Positions 25,435-33,552 of a DNA stretch of 64,000 nt are shown one piece after another. The notes beneath the pieces were generated by a model. It was given only the letters and a program-made list of their open reading frames with translations, was not told where the DNA came from and did not search any database. The translations under genes were made by a program, and so were the position numbers. Numbering within the stretch: position 1 is the first letter of the stretch; each line of letters opens with the position of its first letter. Source of the stretch: Streptomyces violascens (GTDB lineage Bacteria; Actinomycetota; Actinomycetes; Streptomycetales; Streptomycetaceae); NCBI RefSeq assembly GCF_014649955.1, contig NZ_BMUA01000005.1, forward strand, positions 1 to 64,000, in the 5' to 3' direction.

Positions 25435-26436
25435 TCAGATGTTGTAGATGCCGGTCTTGTAGCGGGCGAGGTTGCCCGGGTCGCGGAAGAACTCCGCGGT
25501 CCGCTCCAGGCCCGACTCCAGGCCGAACCCCGGCTGCCAGCCGGTGGCTTCGGTGAGCCGGCTCGCGTCCGCGACCAGACGCATCACTTCGGAGTTGGCG
25601 GGCCGGATGCGCTGCCCGTCCTCCTGGACGTCGAGTTCGGCGCCCATCACCTTGCCGATGAGCCGCACCAGGTCGCCGACCGAGATCTCGGTGCCGGTCC
25701 CGGCGTTGAAGGTGCGCCCCACGACGCGCTCGGCGGGGGCGGTGCCCACGGCGAGGAAGGCCCGCGCGGTGTCGGCGGCGAACGTGAAGTCCCGGGTCGG
25801 CCGCAGATCGCCCAGCGTGATGCTGCGGGAGCCCGCCGCGACCTGGCCGATGACGGTGGGGATCACCGCCCGCATCGACTGGCGCGGACCGTAGGTGTTG
25901 AACGGCCGCAGCGTCACCACGGGCGTGCCGAAGCTCGCGTAGTAGCTGTCCGCGAGCCGGTCCCCGCCGGCCTTCGAAGCGGCGTACGGGGACTGGGTGT
26001 TGATGGGGTGGTCCTCGGTGATGGGCACGGTCTGCGCGGTGCCGTACGTCTCGCTGGTCGAGGTGTGCACCAGGCGCGGGGTCTCCAGGGCACGGACCGC
26101 TTCGAGCACGTTGAGCGTGCCGGTGACATTGGTGTCCACGTAGCTGTGCGGGGCCTGGTAGGAGTACGGGATCGCGATCAGCGCCGCCAAGTGGTAGACG
26201 GCCTCGGCGCCTTCGGCCAGCCCCCGCACGGAACCGGGGTCGCGGACGTCGCCGAGGACGATCTCGACCTGGTCCAGGACGTCGGCGGACAGGGTCTCCA
26301 GCCAGCCGTACGACGAGAAGGAGTTGTACTGGGCCATCGCGCGGACGCGGTGCCCGGAGGCGACGAGGGCCTCGGTGAGGTGGGAGCCGATGAAGCCTTC
26401 GGCTCCGGTGACGGCGACAAGCGGTGCGGAAGTCAA
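25435..26436 (-). CDS. LegB-like NAD-dependent 4,6-dehydratase
   Basis: 333 residues of extended SDR type: VTGAEGFIGSHLTEALV, HLAALIAIPYSY, STSETYGTAQ, YAASKAGGD (YxxxK) and RPFNTYGPRQS. The combination ALIAIPYSY plus TSETYGTAQ and ARAVIPT-like MRAVIPTVI is characteristic of LegB/UDP-N-acetylglucosamine 4,6-dehydratases of the legionaminic-type branch. It would make an NDP-4-keto-6-deoxy-amino sugar. TTG at 26436 is preferred because AAAGGAG lies seven bases upstream; the in-frame ATG at 26478 has no ribosome site. Part of the eight-gene exopolysaccharide operon. Confidence 0.82.
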   Translation of the reverse strand: MTSAPLVAVTGAEGFIGSHLTEALVASGHRVRAMAQYNSFSSYGWLETLSADVLDQVEIVLGDVRDPGSVRGLAEGAEAVYHLAALIAIPYSYQAPHSYVDTNVTGTLNVLEAVRALETPRLVHTSTSETYGTAQTVPITEDHPINTQSPYAASKAGGDRLADSYYASFGTPVVTLRPFNTYGPRQSMRAVIPTVIGQVAAGSRSITLGDLRPTRDFTFAADTARAFLAVGTAPAERVVGRTFNAGTGTEISVGDLVRLIGKVMGAELDVQEDGQRIRPANSEVMRLVADASRLTEATGWQPGFGLESGLERTAEFFRDPGNLARYKTGIYNI

Positions 26437-26536
26437 CTGCCGCTCCTTTCCATGCTGTTCGGAACATTCGGTGATCATTCGGGTGCGGTGCGTGAGGCTG
26501 GTGCCGCGCCCTGTGCCGGGCGGGGCGCGGTACGGG

Positions 26537-27925
26537 TCAGGCGTGCGCGGTCGGCCGCCCGAGCAGGTGCAGGGTGGTGCCGGTCAGGGCGAGGGCGGCG
26601 GCCGCGCAGCAGAGCAGTTCGGTGAGTGGGCCCGGGGGTGGTGTGAGCAGCCCGGCCGAGGCGACCCCGGCCGCGGCCGCCAGGCTGACGGCGGCCGGCG
26701 GCCAGGCGATGCCGAACGCCTGGAGCAGCAGCGCCGTCCACAGCAGCGCCGCGAGCGCGAGCAGGGGCGCGGGCTCGGCGCCGGTGAGCAGCGCCGCGGG
26801 CAACAGCGGGACCAGATAGAGGAGGAGGCAGCCGCCGAGGACGGCGGCCGAGCGCCACCGGAACGCGGCCGGGGTGGCCGTCGCCCGCAGCGCCGCGACC
26901 GACAGGCCCCGGTAGCGGTAGAGGAGCCATTCGGCGGGGCCCATGCTGAGCGTAAGGGCGATCACCGCGAGCGGATGGCGCTGCCCGGCGAACGCCACGA
27001 GCACTCCGGCGGCCAGGCCGAAGAGCCCGTACGGCAGCGATGCCACGAGCCGGGGCGCCGCCGAAGCGGTCGCGGCGGGTTCCTTCAGCGCCTCTCGCAG
27101 GCAGTGGCCGACAGCCGAGACCACCAGGATCAGGGTGAGAGCGCACAGTCCCACCCGCAACAGCGAGCCCGGCTCCCGGAACGGCAGGACCGAGGCCCCC
27201 GCGATGATCGGGGTGAGCGCGCCGAGCAGGAGCCGCTCGCGCGCCAGGACCAGGAGGATCCCGGCCGCCGCGAGATAGCAGGACTGGCCGGCCACGAAGA
27301 ACGCCGCTCTGCCCGGCCCCACGATCGCGAAGCCGGTGGCGCAGGCCAGCAGCGCGCCGAGCGGCGCGCCCGCCATCAGCGTGCGGGCCGCCTCGGCCCG
27401 GCCCGAGGCCATCCGCAGATAGGCGCGGTGCCCGAGCCCCTGCCCCCATGCCCAGGAGACGAGTCCCGCCACGACCAGGGCGAGCACCGCCCGGTCGCTC
27501 TGCCACAGCCGGGCGGTCAGTGGGTAGGCGAGCCCGGGCAGTGCGAACAGGGCGCCGCGCAGCGCACAGCGCACCGGGTCGGGCTTCCAGGGATCGGCGG
27601 CCGCGGGCGGCTCCGGGAAGCTGCGCGGCACCCGCCGGTACAGGTCCTCGGCGAGCGCGAACAGGTTGCGGTGCCCGTACTCGTCCGCGATCTGCTGGGC
27701 CGTCAGGCCCTCGGACTCAAGGAGCGCCGCGACCTCGTAGGCGTGCACCGCGGGCCCTATCTGCTCGGCGAGTTCGGCGGCGAGCCGGTCCACCGCCGCG
27801 TCCTTGCCCGACCGGGCGGGCGCCCGGCCCGGCAGGCGCAGCGTCATCGTGGACTCGGTGGCGAGCCGGAGCGTCAGGGTGTCGTCCCGGCCGTCGGGCG
27901 GCTCCAGACGGATGGGCCCGCTCAT
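26537..27925 (-). CDS. Polytopic membrane protein of the exopolysaccharide locus, candidate polymer exporter (PelG-like position)
   Basis: 462 residues. Residues 1-~118 are soluble and partly helical (a segment AYEVAALLESEGLTAQQIADEYG resembles small HTH/UBA-like helices). About ten to twelve hydrophobic helices follow, ending RPTAHA. I find no clear family match; it is not obviously PelG by sequence. Its start overlaps the glycosyltransferase stop (ATGA), as PelF and PelG are coupled elsewhere, so a role in moving or polymerising the glycan across the membrane is the best inference. Confidence 0.7.
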   Translation of the reverse strand: MSGPIRLEPPDGRDDTLTLRLATESTMTLRLPGRAPARSGKDAAVDRLAAELAEQIGPAVHAYEVAALLESEGLTAQQIADEYGHRNLFALAEDLYRRVPRSFPEPPAAADPWKPDPVRCALRGALFALPGLAYPLTARLWQSDRAVLALVVAGLVSWAWGQGLGHRAYLRMASGRAEAARTLMAGAPLGALLACATGFAIVGPGRAAFFVAGQSCYLAAAGILLVLARERLLLGALTPIIAGASVLPFREPGSLLRVGLCALTLILVVSAVGHCLREALKEPAATASAAPRLVASLPYGLFGLAAGVLVAFAGQRHPLAVIALTLSMGPAEWLLYRYRGLSVAALRATATPAAFRWRSAAVLGGCLLLYLVPLLPAALLTGAEPAPLLALAALLWTALLLQAFGIAWPPAAVSLAAAAGVASAGLLTPPPGPLTELLCCAAAALALTGTTLHLLGRPTAHA

Positions 27926-29460
27926 CCGGCCACCCGGCTCAGCCCGGCGGGGACCAGGCGCAGGGCCATGGTGGTGTCCTCGCTGTCTTCTCTTCGCCGG
28001 ACCGGGACAACTGCCCCGCCGCGTACGGAGAGTTCGAGATAGATGGCGCGGAACGTGTCGACGGTCTGCCGCAGCGTGAACTGCTCGACGACGCGCAGCC
28101 GCGCCGCTTCCCCCATCGCCGCCCGGCGCACCGGGTCGCCGAGGAGTTCCAGAGCGGCCGCGGCCATCGCGTCCGGGTCGCGCGGCGGCACCACGAGCCC
28201 GGTCTCGCCGACCGCCTCGCGCACCCCGCCCACATCCGTGGAGACGGTGGCCCGGCCGCAGCTCATCGCCTCGATCAACGTGAAGGGGAAGCCCTCGCTG
28301 ATGCTGGACAGCATCACCACATTGCCCGCGGCGTAGGCGTCCTTGATGTCGTCGACGCGGCCCTCGAAGGTGACCGCGCCGCCCTGGTCGAGCGAGTCGG
28401 CAAGGGCCTCGCACCGCTCCCGGTAGGCCTCGCCGCCCCGGGGCGTGCCGCCGAACAGGCGCAGGGTTGCTCCGGGGAGTTCGCTGCGAACCTTGGCGAA
28501 GGCGCGGATCAGCGTCTCCAGGTCCTTGATCGGGTCAACTCGCCCTGCCCAGCTGAGAGTTGGGGTCACTGGCTCGGGTCCGGCGGGAGGGAACGCCGCC
28601 GGGTCGACCCCGTTGTAGACGGTACGTATGAGCTGGGGATCGGCCCCGCCCTGCTCCTCCCACAGCCGGTTGTACTGGTTGCCCGGCGTGATCAGGGCGG
28701 CCCGCCGGTACGTCTCCTCGGCGAGCAGCCGGAAGAACCCGAGCAGCACCGCCTTGACCGGCCAGCGGTACGGAGCGGTCCGGTAGCCCAGATAGCGCTC
28801 GCGCAGATAGACCCCGTGCTCGGTCAACAGCAGCGGTACGCCGTGGAGTTCGGCCCCCGCCAGGCCCGGCAGGACGGCCACTCCGCCGCTGACCGCGTGC
28901 GAGACGCCCTGGCTCGGCGGCGTCGCGGCGAGCGGCCGCAGCGCGTGCTCCAGGAGCCCGGTCGCGGTGACCGCGTCGTGCAGGGTGGGCCGGGCCTCGC
29001 GCACGGCGAGCCCAGGCCGGTTCCACACCTCGGTCATGACCCGGATCGCCCGGTCGCCGCGCAGCGCGGGGCTGAGCCGGCCGTCCCGGGCGGCCCGGGC
29101 CATCTCGTACAGCGCCGGGCCGAACCCGCTCTCCGCCGCGGGATCCAGCAGCGCGGTGAGGAAGCGTTCGTACGCCGTCATCAGGCGCCGTTCCTGGCGG
29201 CCGCGCGGGGCCGAACCGGCAGGCGCCGGGCCCCACATGGGGACCGAGACGGCCTCGGAGGCGTGCGGCGGGAGGTCCCACACGGTGGGCTCGCGGCCGG
29301 TGCCGGTCACCGCGATGATGTCGAAATCGATGTCGGGCATTCCGGTGACGAGCTGGTCGCACCAGACGCTCACCCCGCCGTGGCTGTGCGGATAGGTGCC
29401 CTCGGTGAGCAGGGTTACCCGCGCCGCGCCGGAGCGCGGCGCGCGGTGTGGTACGTGCAT
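27922..29460 (-). CDS. GT4 glycosyltransferase of the PelF (DUF3492) type
   Basis: 512 residues. The N-terminal domain has the DUF3492 pattern (VTLLTEGTYPHSHGGVSVWCDQL, LLLTEHGVYLRERYL, ALITPGNQYNRLWEE, TVYNGVDP) and the C-terminal domain has LSWAGRVDPIKDLETLI and the nucleotide-sugar motif SEGFPFTLIEAM. PelF is the cytoplasmic polymerase of the Pel polysaccharide and uses UDP-N-acetyl-hexosamines. ATG at 29460 with GGAG seven bases upstream. It sits between the deacetylase and the membrane protein, as expected for a synthase core. Confidence 0.87.
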   Translation of the reverse strand: MHVPHRAPRSGAARVTLLTEGTYPHSHGGVSVWCDQLVTGMPDIDFDIIAVTGTGREPTVWDLPPHASEAVSVPMWGPAPAGSAPRGRQERRLMTAYERFLTALLDPAAESGFGPALYEMARAARDGRLSPALRGDRAIRVMTEVWNRPGLAVREARPTLHDAVTATGLLEHALRPLAATPPSQGVSHAVSGGVAVLPGLAGAELHGVPLLLTEHGVYLRERYLGYRTAPYRWPVKAVLLGFFRLLAEETYRRAALITPGNQYNRLWEEQGGADPQLIRTVYNGVDPAAFPPAGPEPVTPTLSWAGRVDPIKDLETLIRAFAKVRSELPGATLRLFGGTPRGGEAYRERCEALADSLDQGGAVTFEGRVDDIKDAYAAGNVVMLSSISEGFPFTLIEAMSCGRATVSTDVGGVREAVGETGLVVPPRDPDAMAAAALELLGDPVRRAAMGEAARLRVVEQFTLRQTVDTFRAIYLELSVRGGAVVPVRRREDSEDTTMALRLVPAGLSRVAG

Positions 29461-29560
29461 GCATGCGCTCCGCGGCTGAAGAGAGCGGTGGGTGGTGAAG
29501 GCTGCCCGGCGGCCCGCCGCCGCGGCGGCGGCGGGCGTTCGGAACCTCGGCGGACCGGCG

Positions 29561-31738
29561 TCAGCGCCGCTCGGCGCCGTACGGAACCGGCTTGGTGACA
29601 CCGGCGGGGACCGGCGTGCGCGGTGCGCTCTGCGGCGTCGCGCGCTCGGCGGACGGCGCGGGGCTGGACTGCGGTGCCAGGGCTCTGGCGGGGGCCGGTG
29701 CGAGGGCCAGCGAGACGCTGCTCTGCCCGGACTGCGGCGACACCCAGCCGGACACGCTCCCGGCGTAGGCCTGGCCGAACGCCGAACTTCCGCTGCCCAG
29801 AACCTGGTTGGTGCCGTTCGGCATGGTCGCGGTGACGGCCACGCCCGCCGGGGCCCGCACGGTCACGCTGTTGCCGATCCGGTACCCGGTGACCTGACCG
29901 GCCTTCACGGCGGTGTTCCAGGCGCCCCGGTCCCGCAGCTCGGCGCCGATGTCCTTCATCCGCAGGTTCACCAGCGGGGCACTGGCCGCGTACAGCGCCT
30001 TGTACTGGTCGAGCACCCCGTCGAGGACGGGATAGCCGATGCGGTCCTCGGCGAGGTTGGACTGGTGGATGAAGTGCGGCCGCGGGTCGTTGCCGAGGAC
30101 GTGGCCGAGGGCGACCTGGGTCTCCAGGGGCACGATGTGGCCCGTGTACCCGGTCGTCGTGCTGAGCGGCGCGGGAAGGCAGGTGGTGTTCGGCAGGTCG
30201 TCGCAGAGGCCGCTGCCGCCCTGGGTGCGGCTGGTGTAGATCCAGTTGTACTCGTCGACCTGCTCGGAGACGTGGCCCGCGTTGTAGAAGATGTTGATCG
30301 GGTAGCGGGCGACGGTGAGCGCGGAGCCCACCTGGCGCTGCTCGGGATCGCGCGACATGTCGGCGCCGAGCCAGTCGATCTTGTTGGCGGCGAGCGCGGG
30401 GGCCAGGTACGGGTTGTCCTGCGGCTGCTGCGGCAGGAGCTTCATCCCGGAGTGCTCCCCGGTGATCAACTCATCGGATTCGACGGGCAGCCCGAAGCCC
30501 CGAGCCCACTGCTGGTTGTCGGATATCTCCTTGGATATCTCGGTCTGGCTCACGTACTTCGTCGAGCCGTCCGGGTTGGTCGCGCACTTCCACGGGACGA
30601 CCGACACGTTCTGCTCGCAGCCGAGGAAGGCGTGGTCGTAGGTGTGGTTGATCCAGCGGAAGTCGTTCTTGTTCTGGGCCAGTTGGTCGGCGAGCTCGTC
30701 GGCCCCGCCGTGGTTCTCGCGGTACTCGACGCTGCCGCCGCCGTTGTAGGCGAGGTCGAGCGTGAAGCCCCGGGACTTCTCCCAGGCGACCGCGTTCTTC
30801 ACATCGTCCGGGGTCATCCGGATCGAGTCCTCGACGCCCTGCCCGGGCGGGCAGTCCACGTCGCCCGGCGTGCAGTTGAGGTTGGGGTCCCAGCGGTCGT
30901 CACCGGCGAACACGTCGTCCACGTGGACCGCGAAGTAGTTCCGCGAGGCGCCGAGCCGCACGTTCTGCGTCATCCAGTCGACGATGCCCCGGGAGAGCAG
31001 CTTGAACTGCTCCTGGTACTGGTTGTACGCGAAGGTGACGACCAGTTCCCGGCGCCCGTCGTGGCGGTACTCGCCGACGAGGGTGCCGTTCCCCGTCCTG
31101 CCCGGGATCGGCGCCTCGACATAGCTCGTGAAGTCGGCGCCCGCGGCCGGCTGGGCGAGGAAGGCGTAACTCTCGCTCACCGAGGGGGAGTTGTCCTCGA
31201 ACGGCACGCTTCCGTTGAGGTAGCCGAACGGCCCGGTGCTGCGGCCGGCCGCCGTCACCTGGGCCTTGAAACCGTCCGCCGAGCCGCTGTAGCCGCTGGA
31301 GGCGGCGGGCTGCAGACCCACCTGTGGACGCGCGTAGGTGTACGCGTCGACCTGCGGGATCGCATACGACTTCTCGTACGCGGCGAGCGCGGCCATTTCG
31401 GCCGAGCCGGTCGGGAAGGGGTTGTCGTTGGGCAGCACCACGGCCTGGTACTTGGCCCGGGGCAGCCCATCCACGGTGTCCGAGAGGAAGGCCTGGTCGA
31501 TCACGGGCCGTCCGGACTGCGCCAGGTCGACCACGGTGTACGGAGTGCCCTCACCGTCCAGTTCCGCGGTGATGGCCTCGGTGGCGGGGCCGCCGTCCGA
31601 GACGACGAGGACCAACAGGTCGATGCGCGGCGCGGGCGTCGCCGAGTACGCCGGCGCCGCCGGTAAACCCATGGCGAGCAGCACGCCGCCGACGGCCAGG
31701 CCGGTGATGTGTCTGCTGCGGTGTGTGTTCCGCTTCAC
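29561..31738 (-). CDS. Secreted Agd3-like (CE18-type) polysaccharide deacetylase
   Basis: 725 residues with a signal peptide (MGLPAAPAYSA). An N-terminal ~200-residue beta-rich domain precedes a deacetylase-like barrel with YFAVHVDDVFAGDDRWD (metal-binding Asp pair), INHTYDHAFLGC (the HxxxH-type metal motif), ITGEHSGMK and HFIHQSNLAEDRIGYP. A C-terminal domain ends in an Ala/Pro-rich tail. The motif set resembles Agd3, which deacetylates galactosaminogalactan in Aspergillus and makes it cationic. GTG at 31738 follows GAGGGGA. First gene of the eight-gene operon; export and partial N-deacetylation of the polymer is the inferred role. Confidence 0.82.
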   Translation of the reverse strand: MKRNTHRSRHITGLAVGGVLLAMGLPAAPAYSATPAPRIDLLVLVVSDGGPATEAITAELDGEGTPYTVVDLAQSGRPVIDQAFLSDTVDGLPRAKYQAVVLPNDNPFPTGSAEMAALAAYEKSYAIPQVDAYTYARPQVGLQPAASSGYSGSADGFKAQVTAAGRSTGPFGYLNGSVPFEDNSPSVSESYAFLAQPAAGADFTSYVEAPIPGRTGNGTLVGEYRHDGRRELVVTFAYNQYQEQFKLLSRGIVDWMTQNVRLGASRNYFAVHVDDVFAGDDRWDPNLNCTPGDVDCPPGQGVEDSIRMTPDDVKNAVAWEKSRGFTLDLAYNGGGSVEYRENHGGADELADQLAQNKNDFRWINHTYDHAFLGCEQNVSVVPWKCATNPDGSTKYVSQTEISKEISDNQQWARGFGLPVESDELITGEHSGMKLLPQQPQDNPYLAPALAANKIDWLGADMSRDPEQRQVGSALTVARYPINIFYNAGHVSEQVDEYNWIYTSRTQGGSGLCDDLPNTTCLPAPLSTTTGYTGHIVPLETQVALGHVLGNDPRPHFIHQSNLAEDRIGYPVLDGVLDQYKALYAASAPLVNLRMKDIGAELRDRGAWNTAVKAGQVTGYRIGNSVTVRAPAGVAVTATMPNGTNQVLGSGSSAFGQAYAGSVSGWVSPQSGQSSVSLALAPAPARALAPQSSPAPSAERATPQSAPRTPVPAGVTKPVPYGAERR

Positions 31739-32237
31739 GCGGTGAAGTCCCCTCCCCTGGAGGTCCGTTCGGCTCCCCTGCCTGCGCGGACCCCTCGCAC
31801 GACGGACCGGGCACGCCCTGGTTCGAAGGGCCCGCCGTTCCGCTCTGACGCGTCACATAGTGCGGCTCTTCGAGGAGTTTTCGAGTGGCTACTGTGAAAC
31901 ATGACGAAAAACGGTGGCCGCTGTGGTGGGGCGCAGACCGGTGCACAGGAAGGTATGCGGGTTTCCGGACGGTCTTGGCGGGGTGTGCCGGGGCGGGAAA
32001 ATCGGAGCGGCCCGGCGGAGTAACCGCTTTCGGTGCGGGGGGCGCACGACGGCGCGAAGCGTCAATGGTCCAGACAACCCGGCTCTCCGGGACGCATCCG
32101 GTTTTCGGCCACGCGAGCGAAACACTTACTCGAATGCGGGCCGTGGACGTTCGATTCCGGACATACGAAACCGGCCGACCCGGGGGGATGGGCCGACCGG
32201 CGTCCGTGCGCCGCGGACAGGCGCGGCCGAGGGTGGG
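31739..32237. promoter_or_regulatory. 499-bp control region upstream of the exopolysaccharide operon
   Basis: No gene is supported here. The region should contain the operon promoter. It holds the perfect palindrome TGACGCGTCA (31846-31855) and two TTCGAG direct repeats 11 bp apart (31869-31874 and 31880-31885), one helical turn, as seen for dimeric response regulators. The distal part is GC-rich and downstream of the secreted beta protein gene. No convincing -10/-35 pair was found. Confidence 0.55.
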
Positions 32238-32768
32238 TCAGTGAGCGCCGGACGGGGCGGGCGTGGCGCAGTTGACCCGCATGGTCGGGGAGTTGAAGAC
32301 GCCGTCCTTGTGGCTCTGGCTGTCGTTGTACTCGTAGTAGACGTACGAGTAGAACGCGATGTTTCCGTTGCAGCCGGAGTTCGCCGCTATCTGGACCGGG
32401 ACGGTGACCGTGCGGCTGGTGCCCGGCGCGACCGGGACGGAGTAGTTCACGCCGATCGAGGTGGTGCCGGTCCCGGTGCAGGTCACACCCTCACCGGTAC
32501 ACGAGGCGAGCGAGTACTTGAGGTCCGGGCGCTGGGTGGTCGCCCAGGTCGGCTGGACGGACTGGTAGACGAACCACACATCGGTGGTCTGGTTGTTCGT
32601 GAAGGTCATCTTCAGATTGACCGTGCCACCGGGGGTGGCCGCCGCCTGGTCGGCGCTGAAGCTGACATCGGCGGTGTCGGCGCTCGCGGACTGGCTCATG
32701 CCGAAGAGGGCGAGGGAGGAGGCAAGGGCCGTGGCGAGGCCGAAACGCCTCAGGTGTGTGATTCGCAT
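32238..32768 (-). CDS. Small secreted beta-sandwich protein of unknown function
   Basis: 176 residues with a clear signal peptide (RRFGLATALASSLALFGMSQSASA) and one Ig-like beta domain (ADVSFSADQAAATPGGTVNLK, VWFVYQSVQPTWATTQ, TVTVPVQIAANSGCNGNIAFYSYVYYEY). Cysteines at the ASCTGEGVTCTG stretch and in GCNGN may form disulfides. The start at 32768 gives the best signal peptide; a GTG at 32795 is also in frame and neither has a good ribosome site. Function unknown. Confidence 0.65.
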   Translation of the reverse strand: MRITHLRRFGLATALASSLALFGMSQSASADTADVSFSADQAAATPGGTVNLKMTFTNNQTTDVWFVYQSVQPTWATTQRPDLKYSLASCTGEGVTCTGTGTTSIGVNYSVPVAPGTSRTVTVPVQIAANSGCNGNIAFYSYVYYEYNDSQSHKDGVFNSPTMRVNCATPAPSGAH

Positions 32769-33007
32769 GAGGACGGAGAGTAGGAGGAAGCACACGGAAC
32801 GTCCGCCGGATCACCGCATTGTGGAGCACTTCCTGGCTCGAACCCTTTGGGTGCGAACCGGCCGTGGATTGGCGCCAGTTGGCATCTTGACCGCACCTCG
32901 GGTACAGCGTGCGGCGGTGCGACCTGTGGGCCCGGACAGGTGGCTGACCGGTAACCGACGGTCCCCGCCGTGCTCAGCAATGGCGCATTCCGCCCCGGAC
33001 GACGCCG

Positions 33008-33040
33008 CGGCCCCCTTCCCGGCGGGCGGGGAGGGGGCCG
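33008..33040 (-). terminator. Hairpin terminator after the thioredoxin gene
   Basis: A 13-bp stem (one G-U pair) with arms at 33008-33020 and 33028-33040 and a 7-nt loop lies 22 bp beyond the thioredoxin stop on the minus strand. Confidence 0.65.
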
Positions 33041-33061
33041 TGATGAGCGGGAGAACCGGGG

Positions 33062-33427
33062 CTACTTCTGCTGCGCCGCCTCGACCGACTTGCGGACCTC
33101 GTCCATGTCCAGGCCGCGCGCCTGGCCGATGACGTCCTCCAGGGCCGCCTCGGGAAGCGCGCCGGGCTCCGCGAAGACCGCCACGTTGTCGCGGACGATC
33201 ATCAGCGTCGGGATCGACCGGATGTCGAAGGCCTGCGCCAGCTCCTGCTGGGCCTCCGTGTCCACCTTCGCGAAGACCAGGTCGTCGTGGCGCTCGGACG
33301 CGGCCTCGTACACCGGGGCGAACTGACGGCACGGGCCGCACCAGGAGGCCCAGAAGTCGATCAGCACGAATCCGTTCTCGGACACGACCGAGTCGAAGTT
33401 CTCTTTGGTCAGCTCGACAGTCGCCAT
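33062..33427 (-). CDS. Thioredoxin
   Basis: 121 residues with the full thioredoxin fold and redox motif DFWASWCGPC (Cys30, Cys33), KVDTEAQQELAQAFDIRSIPTLM with the cis-Pro, and a C-terminal helix. ATG at 33427; an overlapping GTG at 33430 is possible, and AGAGG lies upstream. It is divergent from a pyridine nucleotide-disulfide reductase 126 bp away, which hints at a small thiol-redox pair. Confidence 0.9.
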   Translation of the reverse strand: MATVELTKENFDSVVSENGFVLIDFWASWCGPCRQFAPVYEAASERHDDLVFAKVDTEAQQELAQAFDIRSIPTLMIVRDNVAVFAEPGALPEAALEDVIGQARGLDMDEVRKSVEAAQQK

Positions 33428-33552
33428 CACTCACACCTCTTCCCGGCCCCGGGGGTGGGACCGCCTCGCACAACCGCGTGCGCCGCCGCGGTATTCCGTC
33501 CTTGGCGTGTGCCCCTGTGGCCACGGAGTACACCGCCCACCAGACTGTGCCT

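Noticed and set aside
29492..31666. 724-residue plus-strand open frame opposite the Agd3-like deacetylase
   Set aside because: Val/Arg/Gly-rich shadow; the opposite strand carries signal peptide, metal motifs and a ribosome site.
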